This document shows, piece by piece, positions 16,540 to 26,506 of a stretch of DNA of 35,945 bases. The translations under genes were made by a program, and so were the position numbers. Each line of letters begins with the position of its first letter. Position 1 is the stretch's first letter. The notes beneath the pieces were generated by a model. That model was not told where the DNA came from. It saw only the letters and a list, made by a program, of their open reading frames with translations, and made no database searches. The stretch comes from Methanobacteriota archaeon. Lineage in GTDB: Archaea > Thermoplasmatota > Poseidoniia > Poseidoniales > Poseidoniaceae. The stretch spans positions 20,713 to 56,657 of the forward strand of contig PAJM01000032.1 in the NCBI GenBank assembly GCA_002706065.1, written 5' to 3'.

Positions 16540-19500
16540 ATGCAAATCAGCACGCGAACAATGGCTCTTTCAATTGTCGTCATTTTTCTTGGTAGCTTAA
16601 TGGCAGGATTCACATCCGAATACAACGATGTGGAACCTGTGGTTCTTGAAGATGAACTTGTTGTTCAGAATCCATCACAGGCAACGAGTCCAGGCCACGT
16701 CGTCTTCGGACAGTACATCTCCTCCGACAACTGTGGCCATTGCTCCAAACAGGGAGGCGGCTCGGATGCACATCACTCAATCAAACAAAATCACCCTGAT
16801 GAGTATGTCTATGTCACATACATGTCTCAATCCTTCGGAGACACCGACAGTTCCCGTGCTGGCAACGTTGCACCATACAACTGGGTATGGACAACAAGTG
16901 GAGCTCCAGATGCTTACTTCGGAGATCGAACCGACCAGCGTCAAAGTGGTGCAAACTCCGCCTACACGACCTATGACCAAATCTTCTCAAGCGGTGGTGG
17001 AATGCACAGCACGGTCAACGACTATGGTATGACCGCAGCGATTAGCCAATCAGGGTCAAGTTACAACATCGACATTACCCACAAATACACAGGTCAAGGG
17101 AGTGCAGCAGGGAACATGAAACTCTACGCAGCCTTGGTTGACAAGGATTGCACAGGCTACTCCTACTCATCTGGTATTCCTCACGGTTACAACTGTTGGA
17201 TGGCGTGGCTCACAAGCGGTAATACCTTCAAATCCAAGAACCAAGGAACTGGAAGTTCATTTGCCAGTGTCGCCCCGACATCAACCTCGCAAACTGTTTC
17301 GTGGTCGAATGTTCCAGCATCTGTTGTCCCTGGCGGAATCAGTAAAGCAATCGTTGTTGGGGTGCTTATGAGTGGCAACAGCGTTTCTGTTGGAGGTTCA
17401 AGCGCACACGTATACCACGCCATTGACTCAACGATGGGGCCAAAGATGGACCTCTCCATTCCGAGTTTCACTGCAACAAGCCTAGCAGGATCATCGTACA
17501 TGCGTGGTGACATCGTTACCTTGGACGCAACCATTTCCAACACAGGGGACCTTGAGTACAACAGCGGTGGAACAGTAGATTTCTATTACCTCCTCAATGG
17601 AAACAAGAACTACATTGGGCAAGGGACTTCAATCGGAACAATGGCAACATCTGGTTCCACAAAAACCATGACTGCTCAACAGTCCTTTGATACCAGCGTA
17701 TTGCCTTCCAACAGCTGGAAGACGGTGTTCGGAGTAGAACTCTCCACCACGGGTGAAAGCGTAACATCAAACAATCAAGCAACGACTGATCTCGATCATG
17801 ACCGTCCTCCAAAATCTAAGACACCCCAGGTCATTGGGACGACTGAAATCAGCCGCGGAGAATACTTCTCCGTTCTCGCTAAAGGTAGCGCTGACGACAA
17901 CGTCGACAGCATCGACACCATGACATTCAACGTGGAGATTTCTCCAGCTGGCGCTAATCAGTGGTCCAGTGACGTCGTCACAGGTGGCCAAAACATTCTG
18001 TACTTGGGATCAGCAAACGAAGGCCGAGAGTATTCGCTCTTGCCAACCCTAGACATGGCTGCTGGCTTGTATGACCTGCGCACACGAACTGTGGATGGGC
18101 GTGGTCAAACCTCGGCTTTGTCCTATGCATACAATGCATTTGATTTGATGAATGCACCTCCATCCATCACGCCAAATCAGGTAAAACCTGTTCCTTGTGA
18201 CATCTCGACAAAGGTTGACATGACCGGTATCATTTCTGACCCAGAAACACCACTGTCCAACTTGGGAATTACGAGCAATGACCCAGCGTTTGTTGAGTGG
18301 CACCCATCGACTTCAGAGATTGAAGTTCTCTTCGCTTGGAGCCAGACACAAGGATGTCCTCTTGGGCAACAGGGTATTGAAATTTTCATGGATGATGGTG
18401 GCGACTATTCCGCTGAGGGTGAACTTCCGTACGGAACTATCCTCTTCAATGTCCTTGAAAATGGACAACCACGTTGGCAAGCATTGCCAACACAGATTGT
18501 AGATGAAGGTTCGATGAAGACACTCAGTCTCTTACCGTTTTTGTCCGACACGGATGATGAAGGAAACATGGTCTCCGCAGAAGAACTTGCTCTCGAGGTT
18601 GTACAAATGTCAACCGACGTTGTATTCGACATCACTCTTGACGGCACAAACATTGTGTTTACAACAATGGACGACGACGTCAATGGGGAAGTCTTGGTAA
18701 CCATCCGAGCAAGCGATGGTGAACAATTTGCTGATCAGACTCTCCTCGCCAAGGTGAATCCAATCAACGATGCACCTCGATTGGACCTCACAGGCCTTGA
18801 AGAAACCACCCTCAAACTTGGAACGCAGCGCGTCATCAACCTCATGGCCTTGTTGACCGATATCGATAACCCATCAAATGAGGCGTTCATCACCGTCTCT
18901 TCCGATGAGCAAGGTGCTGCAAAGTACAACCCAATCGACGGAACAATGACATTGAACTTCCAGACATCTGGCCTTCACATCGTCACAATCAACACAATTG
19001 ATCGTTACGACAGCAACACCTACACCATCACCGTTGACGTCTTTGACTCTTATCCGTTGTACATCACCAAAATCGATGATGGAAGCGGACAATTCTACGT
19101 CCACATGGAAGACACATACATCGATCAAATACCTACTGCAAACATTTTCCTGACAGACATTGCACCAACTTTCACTGTTATCGAAACCACGTGGAACATC
19201 TGCAATGACGAAACCGGTACATGTGACGGTTTGTACGAAGAAAATCTTGACATTACACGCTCGTTGGTTGGATGGTCGACACAATTGAACATCCCTTCGA
19301 TCTTTATGCCTGATCAATATGCTCGTCCGTCTGGTTCAACCTACAAGGACTACTACCAGCTTTCAATCAGTGCAGTTGATACCAATGGCGACGATTACAA
19401 AACCATTGCAAGTGTCAAATGGGACATTCTGGAAGAACTCCCTGCTCCTGCAGAAATGAACGATGAGATGCTCTTTGAGTACATTGCGGGACTGGCAGAA

Positions 19501-20016
19501 GAAATCGACGCACTCGAACTATCCTCCGCTGAGGCATTGAATGATGCCTACAAGGAAGAAGTCGCTGTGATTCTCGACGAAAAGCGCTCAAAGTACTCCA
19601 CTGCCTGTGAAGACCCACGTGCAGACTGTCCAAGCGAGCAAATACAATCTGATGGTACCTCACAAGGCGAATCTGAAAACACGAACTGGACACTCATTCT
19701 TACAATTGTTGCTGGTGTCCTTTTCGTTGCTCTTGCCTTTGGAATGATGGTTCGTCGTGGTGGGGATGCTAACCTTACTCAATCCGAACCAGCATGGACG
19801 CAGAATACGCTTCCAATTCATGACACGGTTGCCAACTCGATGTATGGTGGAGCAGCTCCAATCTTCCAGCAACAAATCCCTCAACCCGCTGCAATTCCCG
19901 CACCGCTACCTGTGCTTGCTGGACCTCCATTGCCGCCCGGTGGATTGCCTGCAGGCTGGACCATGGAACAGTGGCAATACTACGGCCAGCAGTATCTAGA
20001 TCGAATGCGACAGTGA
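16540..20016 (+). CDS. Large extracellular protein with N-terminal thioredoxin/Omp28-like CGHC domain, beta-sandwich repeats, C-terminal TM and proline-rich cytosolic tail
   Basis: Signal peptide MQISTRTMALSIVVIFLGSLMAGFTSE; HVVFGQYISSDNCGHCSKQGGG; CARDB/cadherin-like repeats (INDAPRLDLTGLEETTLKLG); TM WTLILTIVAGVLFVALAFGMMVRRGG; tail GLPAGWTMEQWQYYGQQYLDRMRQ. Confidence 0.8.
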   Translation: MQISTRTMALSIVVIFLGSLMAGFTSEYNDVEPVVLEDELVVQNPSQATSPGHVVFGQYISSDNCGHCSKQGGGSDAHHSIKQNHPDEYVYVTYMSQSFGDTDSSRAGNVAPYNWVWTTSGAPDAYFGDRTDQRQSGANSAYTTYDQIFSSGGGMHSTVNDYGMTAAISQSGSSYNIDITHKYTGQGSAAGNMKLYAALVDKDCTGYSYSSGIPHGYNCWMAWLTSGNTFKSKNQGTGSSFASVAPTSTSQTVSWSNVPASVVPGGISKAIVVGVLMSGNSVSVGGSSAHVYHAIDSTMGPKMDLSIPSFTATSLAGSSYMRGDIVTLDATISNTGDLEYNSGGTVDFYYLLNGNKNYIGQGTSIGTMATSGSTKTMTAQQSFDTSVLPSNSWKTVFGVELSTTGESVTSNNQATTDLDHDRPPKSKTPQVIGTTEISRGEYFSVLAKGSADDNVDSIDTMTFNVEISPAGANQWSSDVVTGGQNILYLGSANEGREYSLLPTLDMAAGLYDLRTRTVDGRGQTSALSYAYNAFDLMNAPPSITPNQVKPVPCDISTKVDMTGIISDPETPLSNLGITSNDPAFVEWHPSTSEIEVLFAWSQTQGCPLGQQGIEIFMDDGGDYSAEGELPYGTILFNVLENGQPRWQALPTQIVDEGSMKTLSLLPFLSDTDDEGNMVSAEELALEVVQMSTDVVFDITLDGTNIVFTTMDDDVNGEVLVTIRASDGEQFADQTLLAKVNPINDAPRLDLTGLEETTLKLGTQRVINLMALLTDIDNPSNEAFITVSSDEQGAAKYNPIDGTMTLNFQTSGLHIVTINTIDRYDSNTYTITVDVFDSYPLYITKIDDGSGQFYVHMEDTYIDQIPTANIFLTDIAPTFTVIETTWNICNDETGTCDGLYEENLDITRSLVGWSTQLNIPSIFMPDQYARPSGSTYKDYYQLSISAVDTNGDDYKTIASVKWDILEELPAPAEMNDEMLFEYIAGLAEEIDALELSSAEALNDAYKEEVAVILDEKRSKYSTACEDPRADCPSEQIQSDGTSQGESENTNWTLILTIVAGVLFVALAFGMMVRRGGDANLTQSEPAWTQNTLPIHDTVANSMYGGAAPIFQQQIPQPAAIPAPLPVLAGPPLPPGGLPAGWTMEQWQYYGQQYLDRMRQ

Positions 20017-20076
20017 CCCTCTACGTCCCCGTGGCTTATGCTAAAGTCCTAAAGGGGAGGAGAGCGAGGAAACATC

Positions 20077-22113
20077 ATGTCAGAAGCCGACCCCACAGAG
20101 GACGTCACTACCGAAGATGACTCTGAAATGGTCACTGTATGGGCCCCTGAGCCCACAAATGATGGAGATGGTCTTCTTTCGTCGAGCATTGACAATTGGA
20201 TTGATGAAGTCAAATTTGAAACGACAGAGGATGTTCCAATCCCCGACCGTCTGGTCGACCAAGTTATTGGACAAGAAGCAGGTTCTGTGGTCATCCGAAA
20301 AGCTGCTGAACAACGCCGACACATGCTCATGATCGGTGACCCGGGAACGGGCAAATCGATGCTTGCACGCTCAATGACAGATTTGCTGCCCCAGGATGCA
20401 CTTGAAGACGTTCTTGTGTATCCGAACGAGGACGATGAGAACGAACCTCGTGTTCGCTCAGTTCCTGCGGGACGAGCAGAGCGAATTGTACGCATTCAGA
20501 AAGAAGCCATCCGTGAACAGAAAGAGAAAGCGCAACGCATGCTCTTGATTGGATTCGGTGCTGTAGCCTTCTTGTTGGTCATTGTCGCAATACCCAGCGG
20601 TGACATCCTTACATTGCTCTTTGGTATGTTCCTCCTCATGTTCGGTTACATGTTCATTCGCAGCCGACTTGGCTCTGGAGACGAAGGGCGAATTCCGAAG
20701 GTCTTGGTTAAGCACGATATCGATGAGCGTCCACCGTTTGTTGATGCAACAGCAACGCTTTCGGGCTCGCTTTTGGGTGATGTCCGTCACGACCCATTCC
20801 AATCAGGTGGAATGGAAACACCTGCTCACGATCGAGTCGAACCAGGAGCAATCCACCGTGCCAACAAAGGCGTACTCTACATCGATGAAATCAATCTCCT
20901 ACGTTTGGAAGAACAACAGGCTCTTCTCACCGCCATGCAAGAGCGCGCTTTCCCAATTTCTGGAAGGTCTGAGCGCTCATCCGGGGCTCTTACCAAAACC
21001 GAACCTGTGCCTTGCGATTTCATACTGATCGCTGCAGGAAACTTAGATGCAATTCAGGGAATGCACCCAGCACTTCGCAGTCGTATTCGAGGGTATGGAT
21101 ATGAGGTCTACGTCAATTCAGAGATGCCAGATACCAACCGCAACCGAAAGCGGCTCATTCGATTCATTGCTCAAGAAGTCCGCCGTGACATGGGAAGCAC
21201 ACGAGAAATCCCTCACTTTGACAAGTCTGGTGTCTCTCTCATTCTCCGAGAAGCACAGCGCAGAGCAGGACGTCGTGGAAAACTCTCTCTTCGACTCCGT
21301 GAACTCGGAGGCTTGGTGCGAATTGCTGGTGACTTGGCTGCCGAAGACGGAGCACCGTACGTGACCGATGCGCACGTCCTTGCTGCACGTTCCATTGCAA
21401 AGCCACTGGAGCAGCAAGTCGCAGACCGAATGATTGAACGTCGATTGGATTACGCGCTCATCGTTAATTCAGGCAACCGTGTTGGTCGTGTCAACGGTCT
21501 TGCAGTCCTCGGTGCAAACTCAGGACTCTCGGATTTCTCAGGAATCATGCTCCCTGTTGAAGCTCTTGTTACTCCATCCCAAGGTGGTGGAGGTAAGATT
21601 CACGCAACAGGTGGATTGAGTGACCTCGCGAAGGAAAGCGTGACAAACGTCAGTGCAGTCATCAAGAAACTGACTGGCAAGGATGTATCTGATTATGACA
21701 TCCACATTCAGTTTGTTGATACACACGGTGTTGATGGCGATTCTGCATCCATCACCATCGCTACTGCGATCATCTCAGCACTTGAGAACATCCCAATACG
21801 GCAAGATCTTGCTATGACTGGTTCACTCTCTGTTCGAGGAGAAGTGCTCCCAATCGGTGGTGTAACGGCCAAGATTGAGGCTGCTGCACGTGCTGGCGTC
21901 AAGACCGTAATCATTCCTCGTTCAAACATGCAGGATGTTCTGCTTGACGAACAATTCGAGGGGAACGTCGAGGTCATTGCTGTCGATACATTGGATGAGG
22001 TCATGGAACATGCGCTCATCACTCATGAACAGAAGCAAAGTTTGGTTGAGCGATTAGGCTCGGTCATCGACCGTTTGACACCAGATCTATCAGGTCCAAC
22101 AACGTCGATTTGA
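20077..22113 (+). CDS. lonB: ATP-dependent membrane protease LonB (archaeal type)
   Basis: Walker [12 protein letters not shown], two-TM insertion ([39 protein letters not shown]) between Walker A and B, Walker [12 protein letters not shown], protease Ser in [12 protein letters not shown] and Lys in [14 protein letters not shown]. Confidence 0.95.
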   Translation: MSEADPTEDVTTEDDSEMVTVWAPEPTNDGDGLLSSSIDNWIDEVKFETTEDVPIPDRLVDQVIGQEAGSVVIRKAAEQRRHMLMIGDPGTGKSMLARSMTDLLPQDALEDVLVYPNEDDENEPRVRSVPAGRAERIVRIQKEAIREQKEKAQRMLLIGFGAVAFLLVIVAIPSGDILTLLFGMFLLMFGYMFIRSRLGSGDEGRIPKVLVKHDIDERPPFVDATATLSGSLLGDVRHDPFQSGGMETPAHDRVEPGAIHRANKGVLYIDEINLLRLEEQQALLTAMQERAFPISGRSERSSGALTKTEPVPCDFILIAAGNLDAIQGMHPALRSRIRGYGYEVYVNSEMPDTNRNRKRLIRFIAQEVRRDMGSTREIPHFDKSGVSLILREAQRRAGRRGKLSLRLRELGGLVRIAGDLAAEDGAPYVTDAHVLAARSIAKPLEQQVADRMIERRLDYALIVNSGNRVGRVNGLAVLGANSGLSDFSGIMLPVEALVTPSQGGGGKIHATGGLSDLAKESVTNVSAVIKKLTGKDVSDYDIHIQFVDTHGVDGDSASITIATAIISALENIPIRQDLAMTGSLSVRGEVLPIGGVTAKIEAAARAGVKTVIIPRSNMQDVLLDEQFEGNVEVIAVDTLDEVMEHALITHEQKQSLVERLGSVIDRLTPDLSGPTTSI

Positions 22114-22162
22114 TCTGTGTTCAGAAGCATGACTTCAAAGAGTGGATGTTCTCCATCTGTCT

Positions 22163-23509
22163 ATGGAAGACAAGGAATATCCATCTTCCAGTATCGATGC
22201 TGGCAAAGGTGCGTTGCTCGTCCTCTTTCTTGTCACAATGATCGACATGATTGGTTTTGGAATTGTTATCCCCTTTTTGACCTACCTTGTTGAAGATTTG
22301 GCGACCGATCAAAACATCACCGCTGTTGGCCTTTGGGTCGGTTTGCTGATGACGTCGTATTCCGCTGCGCAATTCATCTTCTCTCCCATTTGGGGCAGTC
22401 TAAGTGACCGGATTGGCCGTCGACCTGTGCTTATGATTGGGCTGGTCGGAAACACTGTGTTCTTCACTATGTTTGGTCTTGCAAACACGTTGATTATGGC
22501 CCTTGCAGCTCGATTTCTAGCAGGTGTTTTCAACGGTAACATTGCAGTGGCACGAGCGTACATTGGAGATGTAAGCAATCCGCAACAACTCGCTACTCGA
22601 ATGGGTTTAATCGGAGCTGCATTTGGTCTTGGTTTTACCATCGGGCCTTTCCTCGGAGGCGAATTGTCATCTCCAGCTGAACGATGGAACCTGTTTGTTG
22701 GCACCATTTTTGATGAACACCCCTACCTCCTGCCGTGCATTCTTGCCAGTGTACTTTCCATTTTCTCATTGCTGTTAGCATTCAGATATCTTCCCGAATC
22801 ACTGGCAACAGAATCACGTTCAAAACGTACATCACAAACCTGGGGTGAATCGATGAAGCGTACAGGTTTCAATGTCAAGCGTATGCTCGCAACGAAAAAC
22901 ATCGGCTCTCTCATGTGGGTTACCTTCCTGTACATGTTTGGGTTTACTGTGATGCATGCAGTATTCATTCTGTTTACGCAAATGGATCCTGCGCAGGGTG
23001 GATTAGGGTTTAGTGAGGCAGAAAATGGTCGAGTATTCGCTCTGATTGGTATCCTTGGAATTGTGACTCAAGGCGGACTTATCGGGCCGTTAACACGAAG
23101 ATATGGCTCGTTGTTCATTTTGCGCTTTGGCACTGTTTTATCTGGAATCGGTCTTGTGTTGATTCCGTATTCAAGTTTGGATTTTGCTTGGGTATGGATG
23201 ATTGTTATTACTGGATTCATTGCGATTGGTAATGGTTTATTCCAACCGTCCTCAAGTACGCTCCTGACTTCACTTGCACGTCAGACTGACTATGAATTGG
23301 GTGCCGTCATGGGTTCGCAAGAATCCCTCTCATCGTTCGCCCGAATTCTTGGTCCTCTAACTGGAGGATACGTGTGGACCATTACAGTTGATGGAAACGG
23401 ATTGTTTGACTACCACACCGCATTCCATATTTGCGGGATTCTGATGATGCTTGCGTTCTTTCTCTCATTCAAGGTTGAGTTCAAGACTCCAGAACATTCC
23501 TCACAATAA
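22163..23509 (+). CDS. Major facilitator superfamily transporter (TetA/multidrug-like)
   Basis: 12-TM pattern; GSLSDRIGRRPVLMIGL motif A, LAARFLAGVFNGNIAVARAYIGDV motif C-like. Confidence 0.85.
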   Translation: MEDKEYPSSSIDAGKGALLVLFLVTMIDMIGFGIVIPFLTYLVEDLATDQNITAVGLWVGLLMTSYSAAQFIFSPIWGSLSDRIGRRPVLMIGLVGNTVFFTMFGLANTLIMALAARFLAGVFNGNIAVARAYIGDVSNPQQLATRMGLIGAAFGLGFTIGPFLGGELSSPAERWNLFVGTIFDEHPYLLPCILASVLSIFSLLLAFRYLPESLATESRSKRTSQTWGESMKRTGFNVKRMLATKNIGSLMWVTFLYMFGFTVMHAVFILFTQMDPAQGGLGFSEAENGRVFALIGILGIVTQGGLIGPLTRRYGSLFILRFGTVLSGIGLVLIPYSSLDFAWVWMIVITGFIAIGNGLFQPSSSTLLTSLARQTDYELGAVMGSQESLSSFARILGPLTGGYVWTITVDGNGLFDYHTAFHICGILMMLAFFLSFKVEFKTPEHSSQ

Positions 23510-23539
23510 ATTCAAACGTGAAGTCTGTGAGAGCATCGC

Positions 23540-24964
23540 ATGGACGGACATGGGTCTGTGTTTGACAATGATACCTTCCATAAGCGATTGGGAGCACTCG
23601 CCTTCGCAACAATCATTCTCACTCTTCTAACAGTTTGGATGATTGAGCTGAAAAGCATCCTTCAACCGTTTTTTATTGCCTTAGGTATCTATTTCGTTCT
23701 CAAGCCAGGTTCAGATTATCTTTCGAAGAACGGTTTTCCGATTGGTTTGTCGTATCTTACAATGCTACTCTCCGCATTCTTAGTCATCGTTGCAGCAGGC
23801 TATCTCGCCTTTGACCAAGTCAGTGATCTTGCAGACGATGAAGATGAAATCAAGAAGTACAATCAAAAATTGGACAAACGCTGGAATCAACTCAAAGGTA
23901 CACCAATGATTGGCTCCTCCATTACAGAATCGCTGAATTCGACCAATGGAACCTTTACAGAAGATTTAGCTGAGATGGGCCTTTTGTCTGATGATTCAGG
24001 AATCGCAGATCTTGCGAGCGGTGTTGTTTCGAGCGTTGGTAGTCTGTTTGGGATGGGTCTTACAGTCTCTTTCTTCCTCATCTTCATCATTTTCGAAGCG
24101 AACTTTTTGCCAGGTCGCATTGAGCGCGCATGGCCGGGCGGTGTCTCTGGACGAGTGCAGGATATGCAAATCCAGATTCAAGAGAGCATCAACAAATATG
24201 TGATTGTCAAGACGGGCGTAGGTCTCGGTACGGCAGGAATTACTGGATTCATTTTGTTTATTTTTGGAATTGATCTTTGGTTTACGTGGGCCTTATTGAC
24301 CTTCATTCTCAACTATGTCCCGTACATTGGTTCCTTGATTGCTACGGTTCCTCCATTGATTCTTGGATTCGTTACACTCTCTCCTTTTGCTTGGTTTATC
24401 CTGTTGATTCTTCTTGTATCAAATCAGCAATTGTGGGGCAGCATCATCGAGACAAAATGGGCTGGACGAGCGTTGGACATTTCTCCCGTCTTGCTTTTGT
24501 TGACCACAGCGTATTCGTATTGGGTTTGGGGCATCCTTGGAATGGTCCTTGTTGTACCATTCACTGTAATTTTCAAGATTGTGTTGGAAAATATTGAACC
24601 TACTCGCCCAATTGCGATCTTGCTTGCAGAGCGGGCTCCTTCGATAGATGAGGCTTGGAGGGAGGCGATGAAAGATGGACGAATTTCAAGTCATGAAAGC
24701 CGTTCTTTGGAAGAACTTCAGAGAATTCTCGGCTTGAGTGATCGTCAAATGACCAAGGTTGCTGCAAAACATGCCATTGAGCGCGCACTCAAGCGAAACC
24801 GAATGACGCCAGAGCAGTACACTTACATCAAAGAAGCAGCATTACTGCAAGATGATGATGTCTATTCTTTACAATTGAATAACATTGACATTGAGTCTGG
24901 TCGATTAAAGAAGTCCAACAGGACTGTGTTGCAGTCGATGTACGAGCATCTTGAAGAAGAATAA
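23540..24964 (+). CDS. AI-2E transporter/PerM family membrane protein
   Basis: TM topology with FFIALGIYFVLKPGSDYL, FILNYVPYIGSLIATVPPLILGF, GRALDISPVLLLL: typical of the AI-2E/UPF0118 family. Confidence 0.85.
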   Translation: MDGHGSVFDNDTFHKRLGALAFATIILTLLTVWMIELKSILQPFFIALGIYFVLKPGSDYLSKNGFPIGLSYLTMLLSAFLVIVAAGYLAFDQVSDLADDEDEIKKYNQKLDKRWNQLKGTPMIGSSITESLNSTNGTFTEDLAEMGLLSDDSGIADLASGVVSSVGSLFGMGLTVSFFLIFIIFEANFLPGRIERAWPGGVSGRVQDMQIQIQESINKYVIVKTGVGLGTAGITGFILFIFGIDLWFTWALLTFILNYVPYIGSLIATVPPLILGFVTLSPFAWFILLILLVSNQQLWGSIIETKWAGRALDISPVLLLLTTAYSYWVWGILGMVLVVPFTVIFKIVLENIEPTRPIAILLAERAPSIDEAWREAMKDGRISSHESRSLEELQRILGLSDRQMTKVAAKHAIERALKRNRMTPEQYTYIKEAALLQDDDVYSLQLNNIDIESGRLKKSNRTVLQSMYEHLEEE

Positions 24965-25234
24965 TCACAGGATATCTGTGAGGATTTTCTCAAGTTCAGT
25001 ATTGATCATGAGGATAAGCGTTCCAAATTCAGGAGGAATGTTTGGGTCCTCGTACAACTCCTCAAGCTTCGATTGTGACATCGCAATACGAACATCGAGC
25101 TTTTTGCCCTTGTTCAACAACCAATTTTCGCAGGTCTCTTTTGCCTGCTTTCGGATGTTTCGAGGAACTTTTGGGTCATCGATTTGATTGATAACTGTAG
25201 CAACCTGTTGCAGCCTTGTTTCGACGTCCATCAT
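24965..25234 (-). CDS. UPF0147 family archaeal protein
   Basis: VATVINQIDDPKVPRNIRKQAKETCENWL...VRIAMSQSKLEELYEDPNIPPEFGTLIL matches the conserved archaeal UPF0147 pattern. Confidence 0.85.
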   Translation of the reverse strand: MMDVETRLQQVATVINQIDDPKVPRNIRKQAKETCENWLLNKGKKLDVRIAMSQSKLEELYEDPNIPPEFGTLILMINTELEKILTDIL

Positions 25235-25299
25235 AACAACTCCTCAGAATACCCACTGTAATCCCCTTAGCGTGGGCCGTCTTTAAGGTCATTGGCGAC

Positions 25300-26310
25300 A
25301 TGGACTCGTTTATGGATGTCAATTCGGACCTCATCCTTGGTTGGACTCGAATGGGCGTCCTTTTCCTTTGCATGGGATGGGCTGCATGGTTTGACCACAA
25401 AGAGCGACGAGTCTCGAATGATCACTGGATTGTATGGTCCAAGCCTGTTGTATTCATTTGGTCACTGGACTTGCTCATCCAGCAACCTCACTGGTCGGTC
25501 TGGTTGACAGCCTCTGCACTTCTTGCCTATGCGAGTGGCTCTGTCATCGGACGACCGACATTACACGATGCAAAAAAAGGAAATCGTTTGGATCAGTTTG
25601 TACTTGTATGGTACCTGATTTCATCGATTGGCCTCGTTGCAGCAGCGGTTCGTTTCGCATCCACTTCACCAATCGATGTGCTGGTAGGCGATGCATCCCA
25701 AGAAGCCACACTATGGTGGTCATACATTGGTGCATTGTTCACGCTTTTCCTGATTGATTTTGCCTGGAGATTCCGATTTATTCACGGCGGAGCAGATGCG
25801 AAAGCCTTGATGTGGGTGACGCTTCTTCTTCCATCATGGGACGCTGTACCTGTTCAATTTACTGCGTCCATGGATGAAATCATACTTCACCTACCTCCAT
25901 CGTTAAGCTTGTTGATTTGGGGCGGTTTCCTGTTCATTCTGATACCATTCATTCTTTTCTTCCGTAATGTAGCATCAGGTTCGGTAAGAAGCATCTCAGA
26001 CCTTGCGATGTCATGGATGGCATTGTCCATTCCATTGAATACAATCCAAGGGCGCCATGTGTGGATTTTAACCGATACGATGGAGATGCCAAATGGTGAA
26101 ACGGTACTGAATCACAAGAAACGTGCACCACGACAGACCCCCTCTCAAGAGGAAATGGACAGACACATTACCCGATTGGAAGCGTTTGGAGCCGATCGAA
26201 TTTGGGTCAGCCTGAAACTTCCACTTTTGTTGTTCTTATTCCCAGCCATCGTTCCGTTGTGGATGGTTGGAGATCCAATGGCGGCAATATTGCCATTGAT
26301 TCTACCGTGA
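25300..26310 (+). CDS. A24 family prepilin/prearchaellin peptidase (PibD/FlaK-like)
   Basis: Multi-TM; AAWFDHKERRVSNDHWIVW and FIHGGADAKALMWVTLL match the two catalytic-Asp motifs of archaeal A24 peptidases. Confidence 0.8.
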   Translation: MDSFMDVNSDLILGWTRMGVLFLCMGWAAWFDHKERRVSNDHWIVWSKPVVFIWSLDLLIQQPHWSVWLTASALLAYASGSVIGRPTLHDAKKGNRLDQFVLVWYLISSIGLVAAAVRFASTSPIDVLVGDASQEATLWWSYIGALFTLFLIDFAWRFRFIHGGADAKALMWVTLLLPSWDAVPVQFTASMDEIILHLPPSLSLLIWGGFLFILIPFILFFRNVASGSVRSISDLAMSWMALSIPLNTIQGRHVWILTDTMEMPNGETVLNHKKRAPRQTPSQEEMDRHITRLEAFGADRIWVSLKLPLLLFLFPAIVPLWMVGDPMAAILPLILP

Positions 26311-26313
26311 AGA

Positions 26314-26463
26314 TTAGTTGCCCTTACGCTCAACGTTCTTAGGGCGGAGTCCTTTGTAAGAGCACTTGCGGCAACGGGCAGCTCTCCAAGCGTTCCGAGC
26401 GTTGCACTTCATGCAAATTTTTACACGAAGCATTCGTTCCTCAGCTTCTGGGAATCGTGCCAT
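26314..26463 (-). CDS. rpl40e: Ribosomal protein L40e
   Basis: Manual reverse-strand translation: [49 protein letters not shown] with the L40e CxxC...CxxC zinc ribbon; only 49 aa, so absent from the ORF track. Confidence 0.93.
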   Translation of the reverse strand: MARFPEAEERMLRVKICMKCNARNAWRAARCRKCSYKGLRPKNVERKGN

Positions 26464-26506
26464 GGCCTTGCGACCCACTCCCTGTATTTAACCGCAACCG
26501 CCAGAC

